From assembly GCA_964489885.1 (NCBI GenBank), contig CAZAZX010000001.1, positions 62,001-126,000 on the forward strand: DNA of 64,000 bases, given 5' to 3'. Source of the stretch: CAKOTZ01 sp964489885 (lineage in GTDB: Bacteria; Bacillota; Clostridia; TANB77; CAG-508). Within the stretch, counting starts at the first letter, position 1; each line of letters starts with the position of its first letter. A model generated the notes under the pieces. It saw only the letters and a list, made by a program, of their open reading frames with translations. It did no database searches and was not told the origin of the DNA. The translations under genes were made by a program, and so were the position numbers. Positions 29,230 through 38,300 of this stretch are shown in pieces.

Positions 29230-29284
29230 ATCTCCATTTTCTTTTGTCCGTAAACTATTCTATCATAAAAATTATAAATTGCAA
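29230..29284. repeat. 55-bp direct repeat, right copy at gap
   Basis: Identical to 29075-29129. Either a collapsed tandem repeat or an unmerged contig overlap. Confidence 0.9.
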
Positions 29285-29316
29285 TATAAAATTAACCATA
29301 AATCAATAATTTAATC

Positions 29317-31218
29317 TTATAATGTTCTCATCGCATTTAACACTGCAATTATTGTTACTCCCACATCAGCAAAAACTGCTAAATACATTGGTGCCAATCC
29401 AAATAAAGCTAAAATTAATACAGCAAATTTTATTATTAAAGATAAATAAATGTTTTCAGATGCAATTTTTTGAGTTCTTCTTGAAATTTTAATTGCATCA
29501 CAAATTTTTGAAACTTTATCTTCCATTAAAACCACATCAGATGCTTCTATTGCTGCATCTGAACCTATTCCCCCCATTGCAATTCCAATATCACATCTTG
29601 CAATTACTGGAGCATCATTTATTCCATCACCAACAAAGGCAACTTTTTTTCTTTTTTTATCTGCATTTTCATTGTTTTTCATTGTATTTTCTTTAATAAT
29701 TTCTTCAACTTTATTTACTTTATCTTCAGGCATTAATTGTGCATAATACTTATCAATTCCAATTTCTTCAGAAACGCTTTTTGCAATTTTTTCAGAATCA
29801 CCTGTCAACATAATTGTTTTTATTCTCATTTCTTTTAATTTTGTTATCGCATTTCTAGAATCTTCTTTGATTTTATCTGAAATAATTACGTGTCCAAGAT
29901 ATTTATCGTTTGAAGCAATGTGTATTGTTGTGCCAACTTTTTTGCATTCTTCGTATTCTATATTTATTTTGTTCATTAGTTTATCGTTACCAACATAAAC
30001 CACATCGCCATTTACTTTTGTTTTAATTCCCAATCCAGCAATTTCTTCAGTTTCTGTTATCTTGCAGTCATCATCTAGCTTGTTTAATTTTTCATAAGCA
30101 TTTCTAAGTGACATTGCAATTGGGTGGCTAGAGTGTGCTTCGGCGTGTGCTGCCATATGTAGGATTTTTTCTTCATCGTACAAACTTGGGTGAACAGCAA
30201 CAACTTCAAAAACTCCCTCTGTTAATGTGCCAGTTTTATCAAAAACAACAGTATTAATATCTGATAAAATTTCTAGGTATTTTGCTCCCTTTATTAGCAT
30301 TCCTTTTTTTGCAGCTCCTCCAATTCCACCAAAGTATGTTAGTGGCACCGAAATAACTAATGCACATGGACATGAAACAACAAGGAATGTTAAGGCTCTA
30401 TTTATCCATGTTGCAAAATCTTTCGTAATTATTGATGGAATTATTGCAATTACAATTGCAGATAGAACAACAATTGGTGTATAAACTTTTGCAAATTTTG
30501 TAATAAACTTATCTGTTTTTGATTTTTTTTCATTTGCATTTTCAACTAAATTAATAATTTTTGAAACTGTTGATTCACTAAATTTTTTTCTAACTTTTAC
30601 AAGTATTGTTCCATTAATATTTACACAACCTGAAAATATTTCATCACCTATTTTTGCACTTTTAGGAACGCTCTCTCCTGTTAATGCAACTGTATTCAAA
30701 TTTGTTTTTCCTTCAATAATAATTCCATCAAGTGGAACTTTTTCTCCAGGGTTTATTGATATTATATCATCTATTTTTACATCTTCTGGAGCAACTTTCT
30801 TTGTTTTTCCTTCTTCAATAACCAAGTTTGCATAGTCTGGCCTAATTTTCATTAATGATTCTATTGATTTTTTACTATTTCCTTCTGCAATTAGTTCAAA
30901 AAGTTCTCCTATTTGGAAAAATAGCATTACAAAAACCGCTTCATTAAATTCTGGACTTGAATTTGGTAAAAATCCAATTAGCATTGCACCAATTGTTGCA
31001 ATTGACATTAAAAAGTGTTCATCGAAAATTTCTTTTTCTTTAATTCCTTCAAGTGCTTCTTTAAATACGTCAAATCCAATATATATAAATGGTATCAAAT
31101 AAATTGTAAATTGCTGCCAAATTTCTAAATTTGCAAATTTGCTTATTAAAAATGCAATGACTAACAATATGGCAGCAAATATAATTTGCTTTAATTTATT
31201 TTTTATTTCACTATTCAT
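29317..31218 (-). CDS. Heavy-metal P1B-type ATPase (Zn/Cd/Pb-like)
   Basis: A 633-residue metal pump. It has the CPC ion motif (SCPCALVIS), the phosphorylation site DKTGTLTEG, TGES, the HP motif (SSHPIA), MLTGD and GDGINDAP. The last helix has ADVGVTIIAVLNAMR, the D-X-G typical of CadA/ZntA-like P1B-2 pumps, which points to Zn, Cd or Pb export. It lacks an N-terminal HMA metal-binding domain. It stands alone on the minus strand after an assembly gap. No regulator is adjacent. Confidence 0.92.
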   Translation of the reverse strand: MNSEIKNKLKQIIFAAILLVIAFLISKFANLEIWQQFTIYLIPFIYIGFDVFKEALEGIKEKEIFDEHFLMSIATIGAMLIGFLPNSSPEFNEAVFVMLFFQIGELFELIAEGNSKKSIESLMKIRPDYANLVIEEGKTKKVAPEDVKIDDIISINPGEKVPLDGIIIEGKTNLNTVALTGESVPKSAKIGDEIFSGCVNINGTILVKVRKKFSESTVSKIINLVENANEKKSKTDKFITKFAKVYTPIVVLSAIVIAIIPSIITKDFATWINRALTFLVVSCPCALVISVPLTYFGGIGGAAKKGMLIKGAKYLEILSDINTVVFDKTGTLTEGVFEVVAVHPSLYDEEKILHMAAHAEAHSSHPIAMSLRNAYEKLNKLDDDCKITETEEIAGLGIKTKVNGDVVYVGNDKLMNKINIEYEECKKVGTTIHIASNDKYLGHVIISDKIKEDSRNAITKLKEMRIKTIMLTGDSEKIAKSVSEEIGIDKYYAQLMPEDKVNKVEEIIKENTMKNNENADKKRKKVAFVGDGINDAPVIARCDIGIAMGGIGSDAAIEASDVVLMEDKVSKICDAIKISRRTQKIASENIYLSLIIKFAVLILALFGLAPMYLAVFADVGVTIIAVLNAMRTL

Positions 31219-31355
31219 AAACTTCTCCCTTCAAATACAATCAAAAAATTTTAGAGGCACTTACCTAATTTTTTTAATAAATATTTACTAAATAATAACA
31301 AAGAAATATATAATTTGCAATGCTTTAAAAATATTATTTTTTTATACCTATTCCC

Positions 31356-31384
31356 TTGTTCATACTTGTTTTGTGTGATAAAAT
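31356..31384 (+). promoter_or_regulatory. Promoter of the 3D-domain gene
   Basis: TTGTTC at 31356-31361, a 17-base spacer and TAAAAT at 31379-31384, set in TGATAAAATAAT, a 12-base string also found at the promoters of 35024-35272 and 45799-46122. Confidence 0.65.
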
Positions 31385-31426
31385 AATAATGTAGCGTATA
31401 TTTTATTACATTTAAGGAGGAGTTTT

Positions 31427-32077
31427 ATGAGAAGATTTATTAAAAAGCTTCGGAGGAAACGTAGAAAAATAGTTAAAGGATTGCTCATCGGCTCTCTTAT
31501 TTGTGTTTCACTCAACCAGGCAAAACTCGCCTATACAGAGCATATTAAACCGGTTGAAACGGCACAAGCCCCAGAGCCACCTGAACAACTCCAAGACAAT
31601 ACTACCCCTGAAGTGGTTGAAGCTGTGTCTGTTATAGATCCAGCTGCGCATTCTAATCCTGAGGAGGTTGAAACAACAACTGAAAGCACTGAAGTAACAG
31701 AAGTAGCCCAAGTTGATCAACCTGTAGAGTCTGAAGAAGAAATCAATCGTTCTTATGACGAAACTTCTAGGGGAGGATGCCAACGTTTATCTGCTTCTGC
31801 AGGTCGGGTTCAAGGTCCATCTGGCACTGAAACCTATTACAACCTCGATATGAGCGGTGTGGTTGGTATTATGCAAGATTTGGGCTATGGAAACCAATAC
31901 TGGGTCAGAAGTGACGGTGTTAAAATGTTTGGCAACTACGTTATGGTTGCAGCAAATTTTGATGTACACCCACGTGGCTCATTGGTCGAAACCTCACTCG
32001 GAACAGGCATTGTCTGTGACACCGGCGGTTTTGCTGAGGGTAACCCTAACCAGGTTGACATTGCAACAACCTGGTAA
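31427..32077 (+). CDS. Secreted 3D-domain protein, atypical composition
   Basis: A 216-residue protein. A basic start (RRFIKKLRRKRRK) and a hydrophobic stretch form a signal or anchor; a Glu/Pro/Thr-rich linker follows (about 45-110). The C-terminus is a 3D (Asp-Asp-Asp) domain: FDVHPRGSLVETS, then CDTGGFAEGNPNQVDIA, containing the acidic residues of this lytic-transglycosylase-like fold. It probably acts on peptidoglycan. GC and codon use are richer than in neighbours. It has two in-frame CGG codons, 31451 (codon 9) and 31805. If CGG triggers +1 shift in this cell, the first would truncate the product at 14 residues. Confidence 0.85.
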   Translation: MRRFIKKLRRKRRKIVKGLLIGSLICVSLNQAKLAYTEHIKPVETAQAPEPPEQLQDNTTPEVVEAVSVIDPAAHSNPEEVETTTESTEVTEVAQVDQPVESEEEINRSYDETSRGGCQRLSASAGRVQGPSGTETYYNLDMSGVVGIMQDLGYGNQYWVRSDGVKMFGNYVMVAANFDVHPRGSLVETSLGTGIVCDTGGFAEGNPNQVDIATTW

Positions 32078-32092
32078 ATCCAATCGTAAAAC

Positions 32093-32128
32093 ACAAAAGC
32101 CTAAAGACAACTGTCTTTAGGCTTTTGT
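32093..32128. terminator. Bidirectional terminator
   Basis: A perfect 16-bp stem (ACAAAAGCCTAAAGAC and its complement, 4-base loop) between the convergent genes at 31427 and 32131. Confidence 0.88.
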
Positions 32129-32130
32129 AT

Positions 32131-33363
32131 TTATCTTTCTATATCAATTTCTTTAATATAATCTTCTCTATTTAAAAACTTACTGTCCTTTATTTTTAAA
32201 GGAATACTAGGTTGAAAATTTTGTACATAATTATTTTTTTCCTTTTCAATTTCTACTACACAATCATCTTCATCTGCAACAATATATGCTACAATTTCAC
32301 CATTACTAACTGCAACTATTTCATCATCTTTAGTTTTCTTTAATGCAAATTCATGTCCATGATATTCAAAATTATTGTTTTTTTCTTTTACGGCCTTTGA
32401 AACACTTCCTTCAAAATTTAAAGCCTTTATATCTCTAAAATCTGCCATTCCATACCCAAACATTTTATGGTCTTTTTTAACTGCAAAAACAGCCTCTTTA
32501 CATTTATCAAGACTCCTCCAATTCTTAAACAAGGTTGGCTTGCCAGCTGCATCTTTTTCTCTTACAATATTATCATCATCTATTCTAACAAAATGGTGTC
32601 CACTTCCATTTTCTCTTGCTCTATATAAAACTATATATTCATCTTCTTTTAATTTTTCGTCACCAAGTAATCTAGTAAATGGAAAATTTTCTAAAACTGC
32701 TGATACATTTCTATCAAATCCATTTATATAAAATGGGAAAACACACGTATCTATTTTTAACGAATATCCCCCACAATTAATTTTATCATTAAAATGCAAT
32801 TCAACAATTCTATTTACTTCTTCTTCATACATTTCATTTGAAATATCTTTATATGGGTGCTCTGAAAACATTTCTAAGTAGTGATTATATGCATCTGATT
32901 TTTTTCCATTTTCAACTTCTTTTTTTATCACTTGTTCTAATCCTTTAATACCTTCTTTTCCCATTTTTTCCTTTATTACATCTTTTACTATTATATCTGT
33001 GATTGCATAATTTGAACCAATTTGATATCCACTTTTATCTCTCCATTGTTTTTTAGCTTCAGTATATTTTATAAATCTATTCTCTTCTTCATTAAATTGT
33101 TTATTTTCATAAACCTTAATTAGATTATTGTCAGTAAAATTTTCTATAAAATCATCAACCATATACCAAATTTCATCATTTGTTTTTATGTTTCCATATT
33201 TTTCTAAATTATATTTATACAATATATCCTCAAAGCCCTCTAACACATTCTTTGTTATATTAGATATCTTATCTCCACTCGTAAAGAGATTATAGGACAC
33301 TCCTAAATCTTTTTCAACTCTTTCTTTTATTCTATTTCTTAATTCAATTTCAAAATCAACCAT
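32131..33363 (-). CDS. Hypothetical protein, possible cysteine-hydrolase domain
   Basis: A 410-residue protein of no family that I can name. The N-terminal part is helical and charged. Around residue 195 is INCGGYSLKI and near residue 255 GSGHHFVRIDDDN, then REKDAAGKPT. A Cys in NCGGYXL, a His in HHFVRID and a later acidic/Asn residue are the order seen in papain/NlpC-like hydrolases and transglutaminase-like toxins, but this is inference. The C-terminus is a beta-rich domain. The start ATG at 33361-33363 has GAGG at the right distance; no signal peptide. Codon use is native. Confidence 0.65.
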   Translation of the reverse strand: MVDFEIELRNRIKERVEKDLGVSYNLFTSGDKISNITKNVLEGFEDILYKYNLEKYGNIKTNDEIWYMVDDFIENFTDNNLIKVYENKQFNEEENRFIKYTEAKKQWRDKSGYQIGSNYAITDIIVKDVIKEKMGKEGIKGLEQVIKKEVENGKKSDAYNHYLEMFSEHPYKDISNEMYEEEVNRIVELHFNDKINCGGYSLKIDTCVFPFYINGFDRNVSAVLENFPFTRLLGDEKLKEDEYIVLYRARENGSGHHFVRIDDDNIVREKDAAGKPTLFKNWRSLDKCKEAVFAVKKDHKMFGYGMADFRDIKALNFEGSVSKAVKEKNNNFEYHGHEFALKKTKDDEIVAVSNGEIVAYIVADEDDCVVEIEKEKNNYVQNFQPSIPLKIKDSKFLNREDYIKEIDIER

Positions 33364-33517
33364 ATTTTTCATCCTCTACATTTGTTTTCTATATTCTATA
33401 TTTTATAATAAGAATGATTTTTTTTCAATGTGTTTTATTAAAGTTTGAAAATTATTTGTAATAATTAATCCTTGAGTTTTCAAAACTTGTATTATATAAT
33501 GTTTTTTAGGTGATTAT

Positions 33518-34724
33518 ATGAAAAAATTTATTAATGAAAAAGCAGATATAAATAATCCTAAATGGGAAAATATGATACATAGAGAAGTTCGGAATTCATA
33601 AAAAAGAAAATGATTTAAGAAGTGAATTTGAAAGAGATCATAATAGAGTTATTCATAGTGATGCATATAAAAGACTTAAACATAAAACACAAGTTTTTTT
33701 CTCTCCTAAAAGTGATCATATTTGTACAAGAATCGAACACGTAAATCATGTAGAGTCCATTAGCTACACTATTGCTAATTATTTAGGTTTAAATACTGAA
33801 TTGACCAAAGCTATTGCTACATCACACGATATTGGTCATTCTCCTTTCGGACATAAGGGAGAGAAAATATTATGTGAAATTTCGAAAAAGGATTTAGGTC
33901 ATTCATTTTGGCATGAAAAAAATGGATTAAAAATTGCAGACAATATAGAATTACTAGTAAATTATAATTCTGATTTAGAAAATATGAATTTAACTTATGC
34001 TGTAAGAGATGGTATAATTTCTCATTGTGGTGAAGTTGACGAAAACGGCTTAAAGCCAAGAAATGATTTTCTTAATTTGGATGACTATTCATATCCAAAT
34101 CAATATGCTCCATATACTTGGGAAGGATGTGTTGTCAAAGTTTCTGATAAAATATCATATATTATGCGAGACATAGAAGATGCTGTTGATTTACATATTC
34201 TAGATGATCAGTATTTAGATGAACTTTATACTTTGCTTAATTTTGATAAAAATAAAAAAATAAATAATTCAAGCATAATTACAGCTTTAGTTAGTGATAT
34301 ATGTTCTAATTCTTCACCAGAAAATGGGCTTACTCTTTCTGAAAATAACCTAAATATGTTAAATAGCATAAAAAAGTTTAATTATCAACATATTTATAAT
34401 AACAAACAAGTGAAATATTCTGAAAAATATTTTAATTTGGTAATAAATCAAATATATGAATTTTTAAAAGATTGTTATGATTCAAATAATACTTTAGAAA
34501 AATTTAATAAGGTATATGATTTTAGCCCGATGTTAGTTCAATCCTTTATAAATTGGATAGAAAAATACTGGAATTTAACAGACAGAAAACAAACTAACTT
34601 AAAAAATAAAATAGTATTTAATATGGACAATGAAAAAGACTATTATCAAGCAATTATATACTTTATTTCGGGAATGACTGATAACTTTGCTATCAATTGT
34701 TATAATGATATAATCGGATTTTAA
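33518..34724 (+). CDS. dgt: dGTPase-like HD phosphohydrolase, read through a +1 shift at CGG
   Basis: Deoxyguanosine triphosphohydrolase-like HD protein, which cleaves dGTP or other dNTPs to nucleoside and triphosphate. The first frame gives residues 1-24 ending NMIHREV, then CGG and, three codons later, TAA. Skipping the C at 33590 continues GIHKKENDLRSEFERDHNRV, IHSDAYKRLKHKTQVF, RIEHVNHVES and the metal site TSHDIGHSPFGH, 401 residues in all. The join lies exactly upstream of the conserved R-X2-HSDAYRR-like region. The HD residues are intact. The ATG at 33518 follows TAGGTG. The N-terminus would be lost to any annotation that ignores the shift. Confidence 0.85.
33590..33593 (+). other. +1 recoding site C-GGA in dgt
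   Basis: Context GAA GTT C GGA ATT CAT: restores HREV-GIHKKEND. Without the shift, the zero frame stops three codons on. Confidence 0.8.
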
Positions 34725-34785
34725 ATAAGAACCTTTACCCACTTTACACAGATAAAGCCGTGTAAAGTGGGTCAGGTTCTTATTT
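34725..34785 (+). terminator. Terminator after dgt
   Basis: A long stem (AATAAGAACC, then CCCACTTTACAC, paired with GTGTAAAGTGGG and GGTTCTTATT, small internal loop) directly after the TAA and followed by TTG-rich sequence. It also covers the end of the small minus-strand frame. Confidence 0.75.
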
Positions 34786-34935
34786 TGTTCGTAATTTAGT
34801 AATTTCAGAAAGCCTTTTAGAATTCTCCTTCTGTTTATTAGGTGGCAACCATGAATAGCATGTGCATACAAATTCTCCAAATTTTGTTGCATCTTCACCA
34901 TATTCTTTATTTTTGCCTTTATAAATCTTCTTCAA
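34780..34935 (-). CDS. Small hypothetical protein
   Basis: A 51-residue frame with a TTG start (34933-34935) and GGAGAT about 8 bases upstream. It reads as basic, with a FVCTCYSWLPP segment near the middle, whose CXC and proline suggest a real fold or metal site. No family recognised. Its stop lies in the terminator shared with dgt. It might be the remnant of a larger gene. Confidence 0.45.
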   Translation of the reverse strand: MKKIYKGKNKEYGEDATKFGEFVCTCYSWLPPNKQKENSKRLSEITKLRTK

Positions 34936-34985
34936 ATAATATCATCTCCAAATGATATTATTTTCAAATTTTTCTAATTTATTAT

Positions 34986-35018
34986 GAAAGCACAAGTAAA
35001 TTAAATACTTGTGCTTTC
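34986..35018 (-). terminator. Hairpin after orphan gene
   Basis: A perfect 13-bp stem (GAAAGCACAAGTA and its complement) 6 bases after the stop of the gene at 35024-35272. The U-tract is weak. Confidence 0.6.
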
Positions 35019-35023
35019 TCTTC

Positions 35024-35272
35024 TTATCGGTCCAATACTCTAGTCGATAATGCCACAAATCCAGCTTCCACAAAAAATGTGTTTATAAAAATAACGTATA
35101 CTGCTGCATCTCTAAATGCGGGATTCGTAACATCAAAGGTCATAAATTCCAATAAGATTGGTTGAATACTCTTCAAAATTGGAAGACCAAAAGCAGCAAT
35201 CGTGAAAATTATCACATTTGCTAAAAAGAGTGCAATCAAAAAATCCCGAAACTTTTTGGATAACAGTTCCAT
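35024..35272 (-). CDS. Small membrane protein, atypical composition
   Basis: An 82-residue protein with two hydrophobic segments (FLIALFLANVIIFTIAAFG and a C-terminal YVIFINTFFVEAGFVAL). No family recognised. The ATG at 35270-35272 has AAGGAG upstream; a longer frame to 35350 has none. GC and codon use are richer than in the neighbours. Codon 9 is CGG (35246-35248): a +1 shift there would stop translation after 11 residues. It is a single-gene unit with its own promoter, lying between dgt and addA. Confidence 0.65.
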   Translation of the reverse strand: MELLSKKFRDFLIALFLANVIIFTIAAFGLPILKSIQPILLEFMTFDVTNPAFRDAAVYVIFINTFFVEAGFVALSTRVLDR

Positions 35273-35356
35273 GAATATTCTGTCTCCTTTCTCCCATTCT
35301 ATCTTCTCCATTATAGAAATATGAACAACCTTGTGATATAAAAAATTCACTAAATT

Positions 35357-35385
35357 ATTTTATCACATTTTCTTAAATAATTCAA
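35357..35385 (-). promoter_or_regulatory. Promoter of the small membrane protein
   Basis: TTGAAT at 35380-35385, a 17-base spacer and TAAAAT at 35357-35362 within TGATAAAATAAT. The -35 overlaps the end of addA. Confidence 0.65.
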
Positions 35386-38300
35386 ATTTTTATAGCTTTT
35401 CCAAGGTAAATTGAATACAAATATACATCATGTACTTCTTTTTCTAAAGCATCTTCTAAAGCCCTTTTGTATAAATTTAACTGATTTTTGTATTTTTCCA
35501 CCAAGTCACTTTCTTCTTTAACAAAATCGGTTTTATAGTCTACTAAAACAACATCTCCGTTTTGCTTTATAAAATACAAATCTATTATACCTTGTACTAA
35601 AACATTATCTTCTGTTTCACCAAGTAAAGCTTCTTTTGCAGAAAGATTTATATAAAATGGTGTTTCCTTCTTTATTTGTTTTGCATTTCTAATTTCTTCT
35701 GCAAGACTACTATTCATAAACTTTTCTATTTTATCAATTGGTATATCATATTTAGAATTTGGAAGTAATACATCTTTTGCAATTAAATTATCAATTTCTT
35801 CTTCTAATTCTTTTTTTGTGTAATTCTTTCTAAAGTCCAATTTTTGTAAAAACAAATGTACTTGTGTTCCCCTTTGACTAGAACTTAATCTATTGTTTTG
35901 TTTTAAAAACATAGGCAATGGTGTTTCAAAAACTTCTTCAATATTTTCATTTTTTTCTTCATATTCTCTTACAACCTGTGTAACAGAAGTTTTACTCAAG
36001 ATTTTTGTTTCAGGAATATATGCGTACTTCCACTTCAATAGTTTTTCAATGTCTTTATCAAAATATGACTTTTTATTAAGAACATCAGCAAAATTTTCTT
36101 TAGCATTTTCTTTAACCTGATTTTGTCTCATAAAGTCCTTACCTTTTACTATTGAAATATCTAATAATTCTTCTAATTCCCTTTTTCGTGCTATACTTAT
36201 TAATTCAAACCAATTTAAATAAGAAATATATTTTTGTAACAAACTTTCATTTAAACTTCCATACATTTCTACTAATTGATTCATTGTTTTTATTGTATTT
36301 TCATAATTTTTATCTATACCAATTAAAAACAACTTTTCTTTACTTCTAGTTAAAGCAACATATAAAATACGCATTTCTTCTGATATTGTCTCTTTTTTAG
36401 CTTGTATCCTAATTGCTTCCTTTGCCAAAGTATTATATTCAATTCCTTTTTCTGCATCTATTAGTCTTGGCCCAAAACCTAACTCGTGGTGTATTAGCAA
36501 TTTTTCATTTAAATCTCTCAAATTAAACTGTTTTCCCATTCCACATAGAAAAACTATCGGAAATTCCAATCCTTTACTTTTATGTATACTCATAATTCTA
36601 ATTACGTTTTCATTTTCTCCAATAATTTTTGCAGAACCCAAGTCACCACTACTGTTTTTCAATTTATCTATAAAGTGTATGAAGTTAAATAAACCTTTGA
36701 AACTTGCTTCTTCGTATTGTTTTGCTCTTTCAAGTAACATTTTTAAATTAGCAATTTTTAAATTTCCATCAGGCATTAAACTAACATAGTGATAATATCC
36801 TGAATCCATAAAAATGTTCCAAATTAGTTCTTCTAATCCAAGATATTTAGTTTCATCTTTCCATTTATTTAAATATTTAAAAAATCTATCTACTTTCTTT
36901 TTTAAATTTAAATCTTCACTATTTTTTGCCATTTCTAATGCTTCATAAAAATATGAATTTTTATTGAGTAATCTAATTTTTATTAATTCATTATCTGTAA
37001 ATCCACCAATATATGATCTTAATACGCTTACCAATGGAATGTCTTGCAATGGATTATCTAAAATTTTTAAAACTGAAATTATTGTTTGTATTTCTATTGC
37101 ATTTAAATATTCTGATGATGTGTCACTAAATACAGGCATTTCTAAATCAGAAATTGCTTTTTCAAAAATTGGAGCACTAGCAGATGTTGCTCTTAATAAG
37201 ATTACTATATCCTTATAAGTTACTTTTCTATATGTTTTTATATTTTTATCATAAACATAATAATCACTATTTAAAAAATCTTTAATTTTTTTTGCAACAT
37301 ATTTTGCTTCAAGTTCGGTATTTTCAATTTTTTCTAATTCTTCGCCTTCATTATCTTCATCTAAGTCATCTTTTGCTAAATCTATAATACTTAATTCTGC
37401 CTTACCTCCAAAATTTAGTATATTTTTATTTGGTGCTTCATAGTCATTTTTTTGTCTTAAATATTCTTTTTCGTTATATTCAATATCACCTAATTTTTTT
37501 GTCATTATAGAATCAAAAACTAGATTTGTTAAATTTAATATATTACTCCTACTTCTAAAATTTTGAAATAATTGTATTTTTACATTATCATTTTCTTTTT
37601 TATCTTCTATTAATGAATATTTCTCATATTTATCCAAAAATAGTTCTGGTCTTGCTTGTCTAAATTTATAAATACTTTGCTTAACATCTCCAACCATAAA
37701 GATATTATTTTTCCTTGATATTGTAGTTAAAATATATTCTTGCACTAGATTGCTATCTTGATATTCATCAACTGCTATTTCTTCGAATTTTTCTTGATAT
37801 TTTTTTGCAACTTCTGTTTGAACATATTCTCCATTTTCTTCTTTAACAAGTATTTTTAATGCTAAATGTTCAATATCATTAAAATCTACACAATTTTTTT
37901 CCCTTTTCATAGATGTAAATTTTTCGTCAAATAAGTTTATTATTTTTTCAAATTCTTTTAGGACTCCATATACAGAACTAATATCCATAAATGTATCTTT
38001 TGAATCATATAATAGTGTTTTGCCTATACATGAAAAAACTTGCTTTTTAGCATTATCTCTAATTTGCTTTGCTTCCGTTTTTAGTTCTGATACAATTTTT
38101 TTATCAACAGGCCATTTTAAATAGTTTATTAAATTAGCCTTTTTATATAGCTCATCCCAATTATTAACTGATTCTAAAAGACCTTTATATATATTTATAT
38201 CGTCGCCAATTACAATTTTAAATTTTTCTAATTCATAAGACAAATCCATTTTTCTATAAATATATTTTAATTGGTCAATTGCCTGTATCAAATTTTCAGC

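Noticed and set aside
29124..29309. Frame crossing the N run
   Set aside because: Made of undetermined bases.
34599..34901. 100-codon minus-strand frame overlapping the end of dgt
   Set aside because: It overlaps a real gene and reads through a terminator; the other frame at 34780-34935 fits better.
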